Positions 1-13,262 of a DNA stretch of 64,000 nt are shown one piece after another (the stretch's first letter is position 1; every line of letters begins with the position of its first letter). A model generated the notes under the pieces. It was not told the origin of the DNA. It worked only from the letters and a program-made list of their open reading frames with translations, and did not search any database. The translations under genes were made by a program, and so were the position numbers. Where the stretch lies: NCBI GenBank assembly GCA_004794785.1, contig SJOL01003040.1, positions 1,040,997-1,104,996 on the forward strand, read 5' to 3'. This stretch comes from Opisthorchis felineus. Lineage: Eukaryota > Platyhelminthes > Trematoda > Opisthorchiida > Opisthorchiidae.

Positions 1-537
1 CGTCCCGTTTAAACGACCACGTGACTGTATTACGGTCACATTCTGCCCACCGGATACAGCCCGACTGAAGTGGTGGATGGGGTAATTTGAGGAAATTTTA
101 ATGTTTTTTGAGCTTCTAATGGGTCAAGGTCGTGCAACCAATAGGGCCTTTACTTAAAAAGAGCCACGAGAGTCACTCCAAGAATAAATAACGAAATATT
201 AAGGAAAGGACGGCATCTTTGACGACGCCAAACCCATTCCAAATGTGCTTTAGTTTGGTCTTCTTTATCAAGCTATGAAAGCCATATGGAAGAATCGTAA
301 TGAATCTTTCAACAGCTTTTCAACCTTCGGCAACATACTAAATGTGGGAAAGCCTCCACATAACAAGCTCTTTATTGCGAAATTGCTATCCTTTGATTCA
401 TGAAAAGGGATTAAACCTGGTTCATTTTCAAGTAACACGGTTAACAATGAAAACACAGGTATCACTAGGGGAAACTCATTTGCTTTCGGGACGGTGAGCA
501 GATGTGTTAAATTAAAAAAACAGTCACGGTGCGTGAG
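1..537. other. Unrecognised non-coding stretch
   Basis: I see no recognisable coding exon, RNA gene or repeat here. Open frames are short and look like chance. Confidence 0.4.
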
Positions 538-882
538 ATGAAACATTGGGTTATATTCTCAGTATTATTTTTTGGCACGATATTCATTCAGGGCTCATCA
601 AGTCCTAACAAGGGAACCAGCTTACGCCCGTTTATATCAAACGCAGTTTGCACCACTACTCAGTCAACGAAGAATACAGCTGTCGTAACGAATAATGTTA
701 GTGGCTACAGTTTACGCCCCATCGTATCGATCTGGTTTCCGACCATGGAGATGTTGGTGGCACGATTGCATAGGGTATATCTTCGACCTATCTTGAAGTG
801 TATCTCAGACCGCAACCTATCACTAGGTGGATGGGGTACTAAAAATAGCTCGGAATGCGTCAGCCAACGCAAAACAAATTAA
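538..882 (+). CDS. Hypothetical small secreted protein (single-exon candidate)
   Basis: An ATG-started open frame of 114 codons. The first 22 residues (MKHWVIFSVLFFGTIFIQGS and following) have the charge and hydrophobic core of a signal peptide, followed by a Ser/Thr/Asn-rich stretch with potential N-glycosylation sites. A Leu-Arg-Pro-(Ile/Phe) motif occurs three times, near residues 30, 60 and 84, with similar DNA under the first two. The start was chosen at 538 because the hydrophobic leader begins there; the same frame extends three codons upstream without an ATG. I do not recognise the family, and no splice sites or promoter are convincing. Frames of this length are expected by chance in 64 kb of this composition, so the case rests on the leader and the internal repeat. 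It could be a secreted fluke protein or noise. Confidence 0.25.
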   Translation: MKHWVIFSVLFFGTIFIQGSSSPNKGTSLRPFISNAVCTTTQSTKNTAVVTNNVSGYSLRPIVSIWFPTMEMLVARLHRVYLRPILKCISDRNLSLGGWGTKNSSECVSQRKTN

Positions 883-3800
883 CGGCATGCTTTTCAACGT
901 GCCTTTGTTTTTATGACTTTTGGTGACGTAGTTGTGCGTGTTCGTGAAACAAATATTATGATTATAAATACTGGCGATTATTCAAAGCAGACAATACTCT
1001 TAAGGAGAACATCTTAAGACCATGACGCCTGATCCACAGAAAGAACACAGCGATTTTTTCGTGGAAATTACATCAGAGAAGGAAAGAATGCGGAAAGTAA
1101 AGGTTTAAACCAGATTAGTGTTAGGTTTCTATCGGCAAACTCCGCCAGGTTACTTGCTCCATAACAGTAGCTCATATTCTGCTTCTATTTGTTTTCGTCT
1201 TAGTTTGACCTTATTTCATTCGCTCTGTCAGGCCTTTCCCGTTATTGGCCCGGAATGGAAATCCATAACAAGTTTCCGTAATACAAGTGCGCTGATTCCG
1301 TTCCGAGCGTAATGCCTAGAACGGATCCATGTATAAACTCGGTGTTGGAACCCAAAGGTTAACAGTCAGGATGGCTTAAGCTGCCAGTTTATGAACTGAA
1401 CCTGTGAGCCGGTATCATACCAAATTAGGCGATGATTTCGCGAGGAACCCGTATGGTGTGCTTGAGATTAATAAAGCACTGTGACCCCCGGATCGGTCTG
1501 AACAAATGCAGTGACTTCACCCTGGAGCAGCGCTGTTCTTAAGCCAAACATCTCTTGATTTACAGCAGAAAGTTTTCCACTGAAATTTGATACCACCATG
1601 TAAATTTGCTTTCCATAATTTTTCGATTTAGTCAGACATTTAGTAGAAAGGGAGAACCCTCGCCATTATGGCAAATTTGAAAATGCCTTGGCGGTGAATT
1701 ACAGAATGTCCGTAGGCAGTCACTCAGACTGTAGGTGGTGTTACAGAAGAGATTGTGTTTTGAGCCATTTCGTTTTCGAAGACAAAAACAGGTAGCCTAG
1801 TTGGTGAAGAAATTCTGCACACATCACTCCATCATTAGACCATTGATGTGCACTGGCGAATCGTTATAAGACGCAGTAGTCCATGGCTGTAGAGACCACG
1901 TAGAGTGCGTAGATGGGGCGGCTGTTATTCAGGTGGCAGTTGATGTGTCTTCTGAGCTTGGCAACTGACGCATTAGTGGCACAGTGCTGACAGTAACATC
2001 ATCAACTGGTTCAGTAATTATGCCTTGAAGTAGCAAAAGAAATTCGGCTCGTGGAATAAAGAAATTCATAAGGGTTTGCCACATATAAAAATTAAAAGAT
2101 AAATTCAGCTGAGTTGAAAAATCACTCTCAGCATCGCACAAGTTGCCAGCATTTGGAAATTTTTCACCGATAAAAAAAGCCATCTGCGAGAGAGCCCAAA
2201 ATTTTTTTATTTTCATGGCGGTCTATCTTTGGATAGATCAATGCATTCGTACGCCAGTAACACTTATACAGCATCAGTTAAGTAAAGTATCTGATCAATC
2301 AGGTCACTGTGAAAGCTAAAGAAGACGACCTAGTCTGTTTGTTTTCCATGTTATGGAGAATGTCGACTGACATTATGAATTAGCATAATTCCCACGCTTA
2401 AGTGTGCTGTGCACGCCATCATCATCAGCTGTGAAAACCACATGCTTTCCGTACAGTGGTCATAGCTGAACCAGTTTCGCTCGCCAGTGATTTGGGGAGG
2501 TAAGTAGATAGCTACGCATTGGAGGCGGCTTACTCGTTTAAGACACCTGTTGGTGCAATGTCCATCCATTAACCAGAAGCTCGAGGGTTAAGATTTCCCT
2601 AGAAATCCATGCGGTTTGCATCGTTGACGATTTCCAATAAATTTTCAGCACAGACTGTTCACATTTGTAGCATCAAACACCTAGTGAAATTCCGAACCCT
2701 CTCAGTATCCTTGAACCGATAGTTATCTGGCCAGAAGTTAGAAGAACTCAACAGGTTTCATTGACTTTCTGTTTGACAAGCCATAACTGGAAGAATCAGT
2801 CCAAATCGGATCATATAATACGGTTTGTGTGAACGAATGACCAGTGGCTCCATATTCCATTCAGGCGTAACCCAACTACACTGTTGTTCAGCCAGTTTTG
2901 ACCGAATGGAATGGCATGGTTCACCTACCAACTTGGAAGTAGCGGACTTAAGTCTTCCTAGAGAATTCAACGTCGAGTTCTAATGATTAATACCAACATG
3001 GATTGAACAACTGCACAGTGGTTCTTGGCTATTTGCATTTCATTGGTCCCATTTGCAGGAAGTTATCCCAACTGAAACTGCAATAGTGTTTCACTATCCG
3101 TAAAATCTTAATTTCTATTAATTTATAGCTCTGCATAAAATGACCGGTTATCTGAAAGCACCCAAAATTCATGACTGGTGACTTTTCACCAAGAACGCAC
3201 GTTTTTGTCGATGGACTAATCCCTTAGCACATGGAGAACATTTTGCTCTAACACACCTAAGGTGCTAAATCTGACTTCAGAAGCCTACAAATGACAGGGT
3301 ATCAATAAATTGTGAACTCCTACTTCGCATCTGAATTTTGGCAAGTAGCGGTGTGCGTTCACTGCACATATGCCACCTTTGCTAATGAGGTTGTTGAACT
3401 GGCACAAGAGCGCTTTTCTTTATTATACTGTGAATAAGCACTATTCTGTTTCATCGTTTCATGGAGCAGAAACATCGGATCGCCGCGACAAATAGATAAT
3501 TGGGCACGTCTGATATGCTAACGGGGCCTCGATATACGATATTAAAGTGCGATTCAAGAAATATTGCATTAAGTAAAAGGCGACTCTAGATCTAATTCGT
3601 TTTTTGACTTCATTTTTGTCTGGGTCAATATAAGCTTCGAAGAAATGTTTTTTTTACTAGTTCATCCATGATGCAAGTCATTATTACCAATGTTCTCAAG
3701 CAACTCACTCTGATTGGCTTTTTCCTAGAAATTCGGCAATTTTATCTCTACTCGTCTGGTCACCAGCCAAATGGCTTTGGGGCTGGATGTCTAAATTTTC

Positions 3801-6480
3801 ATTTCTTGCGCAGAATTCTTATAACTTTTTCCATGATATTTTGGTGATTATAGGACAGTAGGGCGACTCGTCCTTGGTTGAAAAAAGTTGCACCAGACTG
3901 TTATCACAACTTAATCAAAAGTGATATGGGTCTTTCCTGAAAATAAGACAAATTTCGTAGAATGCACCCTTGTTGGGCGTGACAATGTAATGGACGGGAT
4001 CAGGGTGACATGATTTAATTTTAAATGTGACTATATTCCATCCAACAATATTTAAACGTTGTGATTATTTTTCAGTTAGAAATCATTACACTGAGGCTGT
4101 TAATTCTTTTCGTAATGTCATGGAACTGTATGGATGTGCGTATTAGAAAAGTGGATTTTGGTTTGCAAATTTTCATTATTCCTACCATTTCGGCCAACAT
4201 TTTGGGCGATAAGTGGTGGTGAATAAAAGCATACACGTTCGTTTATTTTACGCTCATCAAATTATTGTTGAATACAAAGGCGTTATTTTGCCTGGTCTGA
4301 GGAGGACGTGTTACATGCTATACTTTTGTTCTCTAACCTCGCACACGGTACTATTTATCTGAAATTTCACGTCTTATCCATGATTTCCATGAGCTCTGAG
4401 GAAGCACTCAAGTTATTTGTTCTTGTCATTGCTATACCTATACAATGTTCGTTTACTCATAGCTTACCCGAAACCTTTTTCTTTGGCCGTTATATTTGCT
4501 TCCATAAGACTGATAACTTCATTGTAGTTTGATGGTGTGCTTAATCCAGGGACTCAGACTTTCATTGAAAGTTCTTGCGCGGACACGTTAATTAACACTA
4601 GTTAACGGAAGTGTAATCAGCGGGCAACCACAACCTGATATCTTTCCGTATCATTCTTATTCCATTGCTGCACCCAGCTGAATGTCGTTCTGCTTGAATA
4701 CCCACGGGCTTGAAGCAAAGGCAAATGACCGAGGACAGATGATCTCAACGCACCGGAGCGATGTACAAAATTGTCCAACCGCGTGAGCGCACACCATTGT
4801 CAGGCCACACCCAACGTGGTGAAATTTGTGTGAATTGGTACCACTTTGTCCGCTGTCCGTTTTTTACTCTTGTCTAACTCAAATAAGGTCAAAAAATAGA
4901 TCTGAACAATTCTATTTTAGGGATTATGGAGCTTTCTTTGAGAGAGATCTCATACCTCTCAATAAACAATGCTGATGGAAGAAGGAAACATCACGGAGAA
5001 AAAGCAAAGCATCCCTTCATTGCACTTTACGGTGATTACTATATTTCACCTAATTTGACGTGCACGGGCAGTCGAGAGTCGTAGAGATACTCAGAGTGTT
5101 TTCCTTCGTAAATAGCTCACCTGTTTGTGAATAACTATACTCAGCGAACTAGCGGAAGCTAACATAGCAATGACGACTTCTTCGTAAGAAACGAAGCCAC
5201 GAGAATGGGCAAGTTTAGACCTATAGGCGTGGCATAGCTATATGACTCAATTTGAACGGAACTCTTTCACGGGGCTGACAAAGAACTGTATGAACTGTAT
5301 GTTTGGGAGAATGCTCCAATCGTTTAACTTCGACTGGAACCATAGTCTGGAGCTAAGGAGCTTACTTTTGGGTTTTGATTTGTACGGCATTTGTTTAGGA
5401 TTTCTCACTATGCTGAAAATCACTTAATATTTGAGGTAAAAGTTCACCATCACATTCGAGAACAGATCAGAAGCCAATGATCCACAACCAGTAAAAAGAT
5501 CCGTTTCAAAGTGTAGCATGTTACACGAGAACCGCAGATGATATCCAAGGGTCAAAGGGACTTTCATCATTTCTTCCAGGTTGCTGTTTGGGAAACCATT
5601 TATTTTTAGCCCATATGCAAATACCTGGTAGAGTTTTTTGGTCATGAATAGCTTGCTGTTCAAAATGAGGTGCCTACGTTACAACTCCGACTTGTCGGCT
5701 GATTTGCTTCAAACTGAAGATATTTGGGAGGGACAAACGATAATAACTCAGTCTTGAAATCTAGATACGAAAATTAAACCTCCTTCACTATTTCTAATAT
5801 GTTATTCTGGCCGTTGTTTGGTCATCTTCTTGGAGCACTTGACTATATAGTTCAGAAGCTTCTGTGGGCCTGAGGAAGTGAGTCTGATGATAGTAGCATT
5901 CACATATGAGCTAGTTGTTCACGTTCAGGAGAGTAACTGTTTATTCCCTGTGTTTTAGACTCATGTAGTATACAAGCGTTCACGTATACATCTAATCAAG
6001 AATAATGGACATGTGTATCACCCAAAATTCATGCTTTTCAAGCAAGTTTCACGGTGGTAATTAGCAGGCAGATATGAATCAAAGACTAAATTCTGAAACT
6101 TCGTTAGAGATTATGTATAAGTGCCTGCACATCATGGATGACATCATTCACACTTTCGATCATAACTTCGCTGTTTTCTAAGTGGAACGGACCAAGTTTT
6201 TCGTCAGCGTCTATGCTATGTTAGAAAGCAAATAAATACATTACAAGAAACATACCAAAAGATACAGTGTTAAGAACTCGAATACGTAGAAAATGAACGC
6301 GATAAAGCTTATAAAAAGTACCCTAAGCTACCGTCTATCAGATAGTTGAAACTCTTTCTTTCAGACCGTTTCAACCCAGAACCTCCAATTATCACTCTGC
6401 ATTACTTTACGTGACCGTACGGATGAGATGTTGGCAGAAGTCTTGTCATTTGTTTTGTCTAGAGGATGTACAGGGATGTA
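883..6480. other. Unrecognised intergenic or intronic sequence
   Basis: About 5.6 kb with only short, unsupported open frames. No domain, RNA gene or repeat family was recognised on either strand. Confidence 0.4.
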
Positions 6481-6615
6481 TTGAATATCGTATCAAATGA
6501 GACATGGAGCAGCCTTCATGCAGCACATTCAGTTAAAGAAAATCAAACGAGAGATCTAGCTTGGACTCGGTTAAGTCTTTCATTAATGCCGAAATAGCTT
6601 GCAACTGAGAATATC
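6481..6615 (+). mobile_element. Decayed fragment of the hammerhead-bearing repeat family
   Basis: The sequence from TTGAATATCGTATCAAATG through GCAGCACATTCAG to AAACGAGAGATC follows, in order and with scattered substitutions, the non-ribozyme part of the ~305-bp repeat seen best at 14.8-14.95 kb. The ribozyme core is not attached here; a possible remnant lies at 6850-6920. The divergence suggests an old insertion. Confidence 0.6.
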
Positions 6616-6767
6616 TCGCCAGTCGAGAACCCAAGTCATTCAAACGGTGACGACAGATACAACATTTCTCGTGGAAAACCTAAAACCATCTGCAGGTTTA
6701 CCCGGTTGTAGATGGATTACAAAAGCGTAGGCGAAATAAGGCATACATAAACCTCTACTTACTAAAG

Positions 6768-6790
6768 AACACGACATGTCATGTCGTGTT
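6768..6790. repeat. Perfect 11-bp inverted repeat with 1-bp spacer
   Basis: The arms AACACGACATG and CATGTCGTGTT are exact reverse complements around a single T. It could be a protein-binding palindrome or a recombination footprint. It is not part of any repeat I recognise here. Confidence 0.7.
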
Positions 6791-6849
6791 GACTTTTGCA
6801 CCTGAGCGTGCGCTGTTCTCACTAGTGCCTTACTGGAACGTAGTCATTC

Positions 6850-6920
6850 AGGTTAATATAGGCTTCATTTGCATATCCGGGGAAGCTCCCACCTGACAAG
6901 CTCACTGCGAATTAGGCCGA
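6850..6920 (+). mobile_element. Very decayed hammerhead-core fragment
   Basis: CCGGGGAAGCTCCCACCTGACAAG lines up with the stem I 5' strand and catalytic box of the repeat family (GGGGACTGCGCCTAC CTGACGAG). The following stem II and GAAAC region is shortened to CTGCGAAT. It may be the displaced 3' half of the copy at 6481-6615. Similarity is weak and function is not expected. Confidence 0.3.
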
Positions 6921-9900
6921 CATTTGTGCTTGAACTGTTCAGGATTCTGTCAAAAAATCGCGAAACGCGGATTTTTCCTTATTTCTTTTATGTAAATGTT
7001 ATGGAGGTCTTGGTGGAGAATACAATATTCATACTACCATACTCGACAACAAATACGTTCGTATAAAGGATGGATAATCCTGCTAGATACTGGCTATTTG
7101 TTGTTGACAATTTCTAAAATTCGATTAATTCGAAATGTCTGCTCTTGTTTTATGCGATTTTTGCTTTCCTTTTCCGCAATAATGAGAAACACTGGTTGAT
7201 TAGTTCAACCACCTCGACTTACCGACAACCGATTCCAGTCCCATTGTGTATGAGCTCCTTACTATACAATAACAGGCATGCCCGGCTCATTTCATTGGTT
7301 ATATATATGGAGCCGTTACTACACTTTTTTTATGGGGACTATGCTTGCTCGAAAATGTATACCACGCCTGCAATGATTTTTCTCAGTCTGGAACTCATGT
7401 GTGGGTTAATCAGCACACACGGTTCCACCCAATCGGTAAGATAAGTAAACGTTTCCAGAAAGTTGAGCCGACTCATATGAGGCTGAGACGAATTTTCTTG
7501 TTTTTAAGGCTAAATTCATTCAACTAATTACCAGTTTAACTAACACTACTTTAGTCTTGAAGGTGAGAACACATCTCAAAAGTTAGAAATAGCCTATATA
7601 GGGAAGTACACTCTCCTTATACACCCTCCTTCTACCAAGATCCAAGCACGTACTACCCATGGATTTTAAAGAACTGTTATTAAAGTAGAAGGCTTCTGTT
7701 ATTGTATTATGTTCTTTCGTCACATCAGGTCGTAGTTTTTTTTAAATGTAAATTGCATTTACACAAACAGTAACTGATTTTTATGCTACACTCTTACTTT
7801 TCACTTTGGAGGTGCAAGTAAACTGCTACTCCTTTTTATCCGTTATTTGAAATTCGTAAAAAAACCGGTGTACATGCTGTTTATATGGGTAATTTAAATA
7901 GCGTTGGCGGTAAAATAAGTTCAAGGGTACTTACCCGGAAAAGGATAGTTATACTTTCGTGTCCTGATCTCTGCATCCACATTTTGCGTAGCTTGTATTT
8001 GAAATATGTTTTGACTAGGTAATTGATATCCACTGCGATTGTAATTGACGCGCTGCTTATTCTTTTCAAATTCGCAGTCGATATGAAATTGCGCATTTGC
8101 TCGATGCAGTGGCGTAATCGCTACAAGCCGGGAACTTTGAATTGCATCAATGCTGTACGCCGCATTAGTACCGAAATTACGGGCATCCGCGAGTACTGTA
8201 ACGTACCTCAGTTTGATGTAGAACGGAATGCTGGTTTCTCAAGTCGTTCGGTTGTTGGTGAAGTTGTTCGCTGAAGTTGACATCTCCATCGGAACTTATG
8301 AGGGCACAGATAACGTCTCATGGGTAGTTTATCCAATCAGTACAATTATAATTGATTGATAATGTTGCGCGACAGCTTCAGAGACATTGACTTTTCAGCT
8401 GACATGTAAAAAGACTCCAGCAACTCCTCCCGGTTAACCAAAACTAAATGGGTAACGATATGGTCTGACTGGATAAACATAACTGGAAATCAGCACATTA
8501 GCACTCAAGACAGAACATATGGAATACACAATTTTTTGGATACGAATATTTCCAAACGATTTCATCTATTCCATGAGCGGCCAGTCTACGACAGTTACAG
8601 TTAAGCTGAACACTTTTATAACCTAAAACTGGTTTACAGGACAATATTTTGATGATGGGTTCAAACAGTATTTCAAGCTATATGTAGAGCAAAATAGACT
8701 GTTTCAGCCAAAAAGGATGGCCTATCTTACACAAAACGAGATATATACAGTCATGAGTTATAGGGCCTATCCAGTCTAAAAAAAGGGGAAATTGAGTGAA
8801 ATAATTAAAACGATATGGAGCAATTATAGTTAAAGTTATAGTAAAGGGCAGGTTAGAAGAGCTCATAATCAGGCACGGATTTGCGCTTTTGGTCCCAGAA
8901 TTTTGCTAAGCTACCGAGGGAACACTGAATAGCCGTAGATTATGGCGGGTAAATGACTTGTAGAGTTCGGATAGTTTCAGAACAAGACCAAACAAAAATC
9001 GCACGGGGACGTAGAAAATTCAAACAAAAGAATTTAGCCCGTTTCGCCTTTTCTACCGACCGGAAGCACAGGATAGTTCTTATAAGTTGGTTGGAAGTAC
9101 CTTGATTGTGTTATCGTAAAGCCAGAGAACGAAGGGATGAATCGATACATCCCGTGAAAGCAAGCATACACTTAAGCTGTTATGGCTTCTCACCACAAAG
9201 AATTCGAGTCTATCAAGAATGCGAATACCAAGTGAGGGAAATAGCCAAGGGAAAAAAAGTCCTACGCTTCTAGGCTTACATTTAGCAACATACAGGAAAG
9301 TCTGCTAGGCTTGATGCCAACTAAGTTTGGAAGATGTTTCTGACCGTGGGATTTCAAGGTGCTTCCAATTTAGGATGCTTTTTTTTAAGGCTGAATGCTG
9401 CTAGCTCAGTTTGTTTAGGTAACTTCGTGTTGGCGAGCCTGGAGACTTTCTTCACAAATGTTTTACCAGATAAGGTGGTGTCATCTATTCGCTTTTTATT
9501 CCGCCTATATTTATGATGGGACATTAGCAAAGCCAACAAAATCACGGCTAACTTAAAACATGCCAAAGAAGCACGGCCATCAATCTCAGAAGTCATCAGG
9601 CAAAAGGGGTTCAAAAACGACCACGAAGGCGTGCGGCAAACCGCCATAAATTACATTCACATTCGATTCATATGCCCTTTGAACTCCTCAGTACTCATCA
9701 CTTGGTTTTATGTTCGTGTGCAGAGGCTTGAAGCAAACTGCTACATATATGTCGTTTCTTACTGATCAGTCAATCAATCTATAATTGCCTATCAGGACCC
9801 CTCTTTTTTGAAGACCATAAAAGTTTCATTTCCTTGTTATTGGTAATATAGTACTGATGAGCTACTACAAAATGCGTGCATTTGTCAGTTTCCGTTCAGC

Positions 9901-12900
9901 TTAATGAAGGGTTGGATTTGCTTCAGATGAAAAACGTTACCACTGGGCAGATGACCGTAAAACTAAATTTGACAAACAACAATCACTAAACAGTTGCCAA
10001 AATAAACTTCCTGAAGGTGTCGCTCGTAACCTTTAGATATGGTAATCGAAAATACGGCATCAACTGTTCCACTGTATGGATGACAGTGACCCACCAGTGG
10101 GCGATGACCGTCAGGTCCACAACTGGGAAACTTGCCGTCATAACGCACGACGACGGGCGAACGATTGAACTAAGCGCTATAAGCCTACCTACACTAGGAA
10201 CCAGCCCCACGCACGTGCAGCCAAAGTAGAATAGAACTGACCAAGGCGGACCCTGAATATACTTCACACAATTATCGAGCTAATGTTTTATAGCTTGTTA
10301 CCAGTTTTGTTGTCATTTCCGGAGGGAATCGCCGTCGAATTACAATTTGTTGAAGTCACGTAGTGCTCTTTTCTCAAAAGTTAGATCCTAAACCTACTCG
10401 CACTTTGATGACTTCGACACTGGTTTTTCAGGAGTAGAATAAGCAGATAATCCACTATGTCAGGAACTAATCAGCATACACGCGATTTAGCAAGTACTTG
10501 TGTAAGTCAAGCTGAAAACTCCCCGTGGGAGACGCAGATGTGAGAGGTCTATTCGCCAAGAAATCTAAAACAGCGTCCTCCCGAAGCCACGTCGTACTAT
10601 ATAATCTCCCCCAAATGGCTTCTTTTCCATCGTAGTTCCGTCGCTCAAGGATTTACTCAGCTGAGGTGAAGTAGACCACTCTGCACGGGGTCGGTGAAAT
10701 GCAACCGCTCTAGAAGTAAACCAGTCTTTGAGTTTATTTTCCATAAGTGCTTGCCAGTAAACTAACATATTATGGAAATTGTGTTATTTTATGACCGTAG
10801 GAGAGAATTTGATACATTGATTTGGCGAAAACAAATTTAAACTATCTGATGCCCAGGGAAAATTTAAATATCCTACGATCATTGTAACGGCGAAAGTTTG
10901 GCAAAAAACGGTCACTTTACATGCAGAGTCTCTGTAGAATAAGACGGTTTGAAAGGGTTCGTGGTATTTGTAAAATATTTCTGATGACGCGATTAGGAAG
11001 CTCAAGTTGAAATTCAAATACACCGTCAGGCTTTTCCGAGACGGTTTTGAGCTTCAGCGTCCCAAACAGATGTACAATATACACTTCTAGGCCCAGTCTT
11101 TGACCAGATTTCCGAAAATGTACTTGGTCACGCAGCTAGCTTCAGGAAAAAACGAATATCTGAACAAATAGGCTGATAAAAACCTGTTTCACCACACATA
11201 TAGTAAGTTCAACCAGGAATGCGCATTGCAAGTTTTCCGTGTTGAGAAGACAGATAGTGTTACGATTTGGCACGAAGTAAGGTACCCTGTTCATTGGACA
11301 TCACTACCATTTGCCGCCCTCACTTGTCGTGTTGCGCATCCAAGCTCATGAGTGCCCGCATTCACTTATTCATAAATGGCTAAAGTAGAAGACCGCTGAT
11401 GCATAGAGTAGCAAATGAAACAACGCGGTGAGAAAGCTGTGAGATGCATCGTTTTCATTCCTCAAGCAAGAGCGTCCACAGGAAATCGCTCTATCCAAGC
11501 ACCATTTTTGTACTCAGCCACTTGAAACGTGTTAGGTTAGACTTAGGTTGGAAACACCTGTGGTTGTTAAGTAAGACAGTTCAAGTTCAGCAAGAATTGT
11601 TCACTAGAGGGTTAAAAAGACGACACTGGCACTCATATTATTCGGTAGAACCTGCCTACGATTAAACGGTAATGTGGGCTGGAGAGCACTGGAACCCACT
11701 TACAACTAAGAACTGAGGTGTACTGTGTGCCACGAAATTTGCATATCAATATCATTAGATAGATATCAATAAATGGGTGAATAGAGGCAGTTCGTCTACA
11801 GCAGGGATCCTCACAAAAAGTCACTTTTCTTTTTTTACGAACCAAATAAGTTATATTTTACAAATAAAACTATTGATTGAAGCCTCGTTCCATAGTTTCT
11901 ACTGTTTGGCTGATGTTTCTGGACGTGGTGAAAACTTAATCTTACCAGGTTTACTCATGCATTTAAATCTTTCAAAGAGCATACACGTTCAACCCATGCA
12001 GTCAATCTGGGAGGAACAGAAACCCTTTGGATGAAAACCAAATACGGACTAAAACTGTTTCAGAAGGTAGATTGGGTGATGGGGAACCTCGTAAAGAATT
12101 AGGCGATTAGTCAGGTGAATAAAACATTTCAACGCATCCAGTGAACGTCTTATAATGGAGAACAGATTTGACGAGCATTAAATAGTCCTATATATTTCGT
12201 CAAGTGCCTTAACCCCAATAGTGAGCAGTGCGATTGTGATTTGAAAATATCACAGATACAACGAAACATGGAACCAAAATAAATAACATACAGTTCGCAC
12301 ACGCCATCCCGCCACCTTCCGTTTTCTTATTAAAGAGCAACTGTTGAAGTTACATCAAGAACAAAATTTTGCAACTAGTCGATCACATCTTCCGATCTCT
12401 TTGACTAAATGGTTTCACACAACGTGTTCCAGTGCAAACAACTACTTGTTATCACCTATTTCGAATGATAGTGTAAACCACCTTCAGCAATTTTGTCCCT
12501 AGTAACGTCCTGTTCGATACTATTTCCTTAGCCTCTAAAAACCTGGAACCTCCAAACCTGCAGCTCGTTTCGCTTGTATTATGCTTTGCTGATGTACGGA
12601 CATTGCCGTCCGATATTTATTTCACTCGTCTTCCATGGGACGCAAAATCGTGATACGGTTTATATCGTTCAGTTTCCATTGCTGCGCCTATCCGGCAAAC
12701 TCCAGTTTTAGCAGGCATCGCTGTATAGCTTTTGAAGTTAAGTTTTGTAGTTGAAGAACGAGAACGGTCAACAATAGTAATTTATCTGAAAACACCTGTT
12801 GATGTTCAATATACACTGGTGCACTCGTAACCTACAGGAGACACACAGGAATGAATTCCTTTAGATGAGTGATTGGCACCTCTGTTTTACTGCATTTGTT

Positions 12901-12905
12901 TTCCA
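6921..12905. other. Unrecognised intergenic or intronic sequence
   Basis: About 6 kb without recognised genes. A CpG-richer patch at about 10040-10230 has an open frame of 70 codons on the plus strand (10017-10229) and overlapping frames on the minus strand, but no family is recognisable and no splice pattern supports it. Confidence 0.35.
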
Positions 12906-13262
12906 GATGCCCTCCGAATGACCAATTTTTATCGGAGAGGTAAGCCAGTTTACGATCTCCAGAAAGTAAACAGAATGGACGGATTGGCACCAGCAAATTT
13001 GAATTGGTTTATGAGAGCGCCATTAATTTTGCGCAAATTCAATCACTTTTGCATGGATTACTACTACGTACCTTATCTCCGTAAAGTCAAACGGCTTCAA
13101 TGGAATACAAATCTGGGCATCCGCGCCCCCAGCTCACAAATTCAGGTCGACTTTGATTATGTTACCTGTTTTGGCGAACGAATCAGCAGTGGGGAAAGAG
13201 TGGCCGAGATACCTGAGGACGGTCAGTTCATAAACGTTTGCGGTAGCCATCGAGTTGTTTAG
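12906..13262 (+). CDS. Candidate exon or ORF of unknown function
   Basis: A plus-strand open frame starts upstream of a good-looking splice acceptor (tttgttttccag ending at 12905) and runs to a TAG at 13260-13262, about 118 codons after the acceptor. The predicted peptide is rich in Tyr, Arg, Lys and aromatic residues (for example MDYYYVPYLRKVKRLQW near the middle) and lacks a hydrophobic leader. I recognise no domain. A GGTAAG donor-like site lies only about 35 bases into the exon, so the frame may instead be a tiny exon plus intron. The frame length alone is compatible with chance. Confidence 0.2.
   Translation, partial: DALRMTNFYRRGKPVYDLQKVNRMDGLAPANLNWFMRAPLILRKFNHFCMDYYYVPYLRKVKRLQWNTNLGIRAPSSQIQVDFDYVTCFGERISSGERVAEIPEDGQFINVCGSHRVV

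Noticed and set aside
9580..9610. CTGATGA on the minus strand as a ribozyme core
   Set aside because: No stem II or GAAA at the required distance.
10060..10078. GTTCCACTGTA as the partner end of the pogo-like MITE
   Set aside because: Only 11 bases match, 48 kb away, and the interior is not similar.
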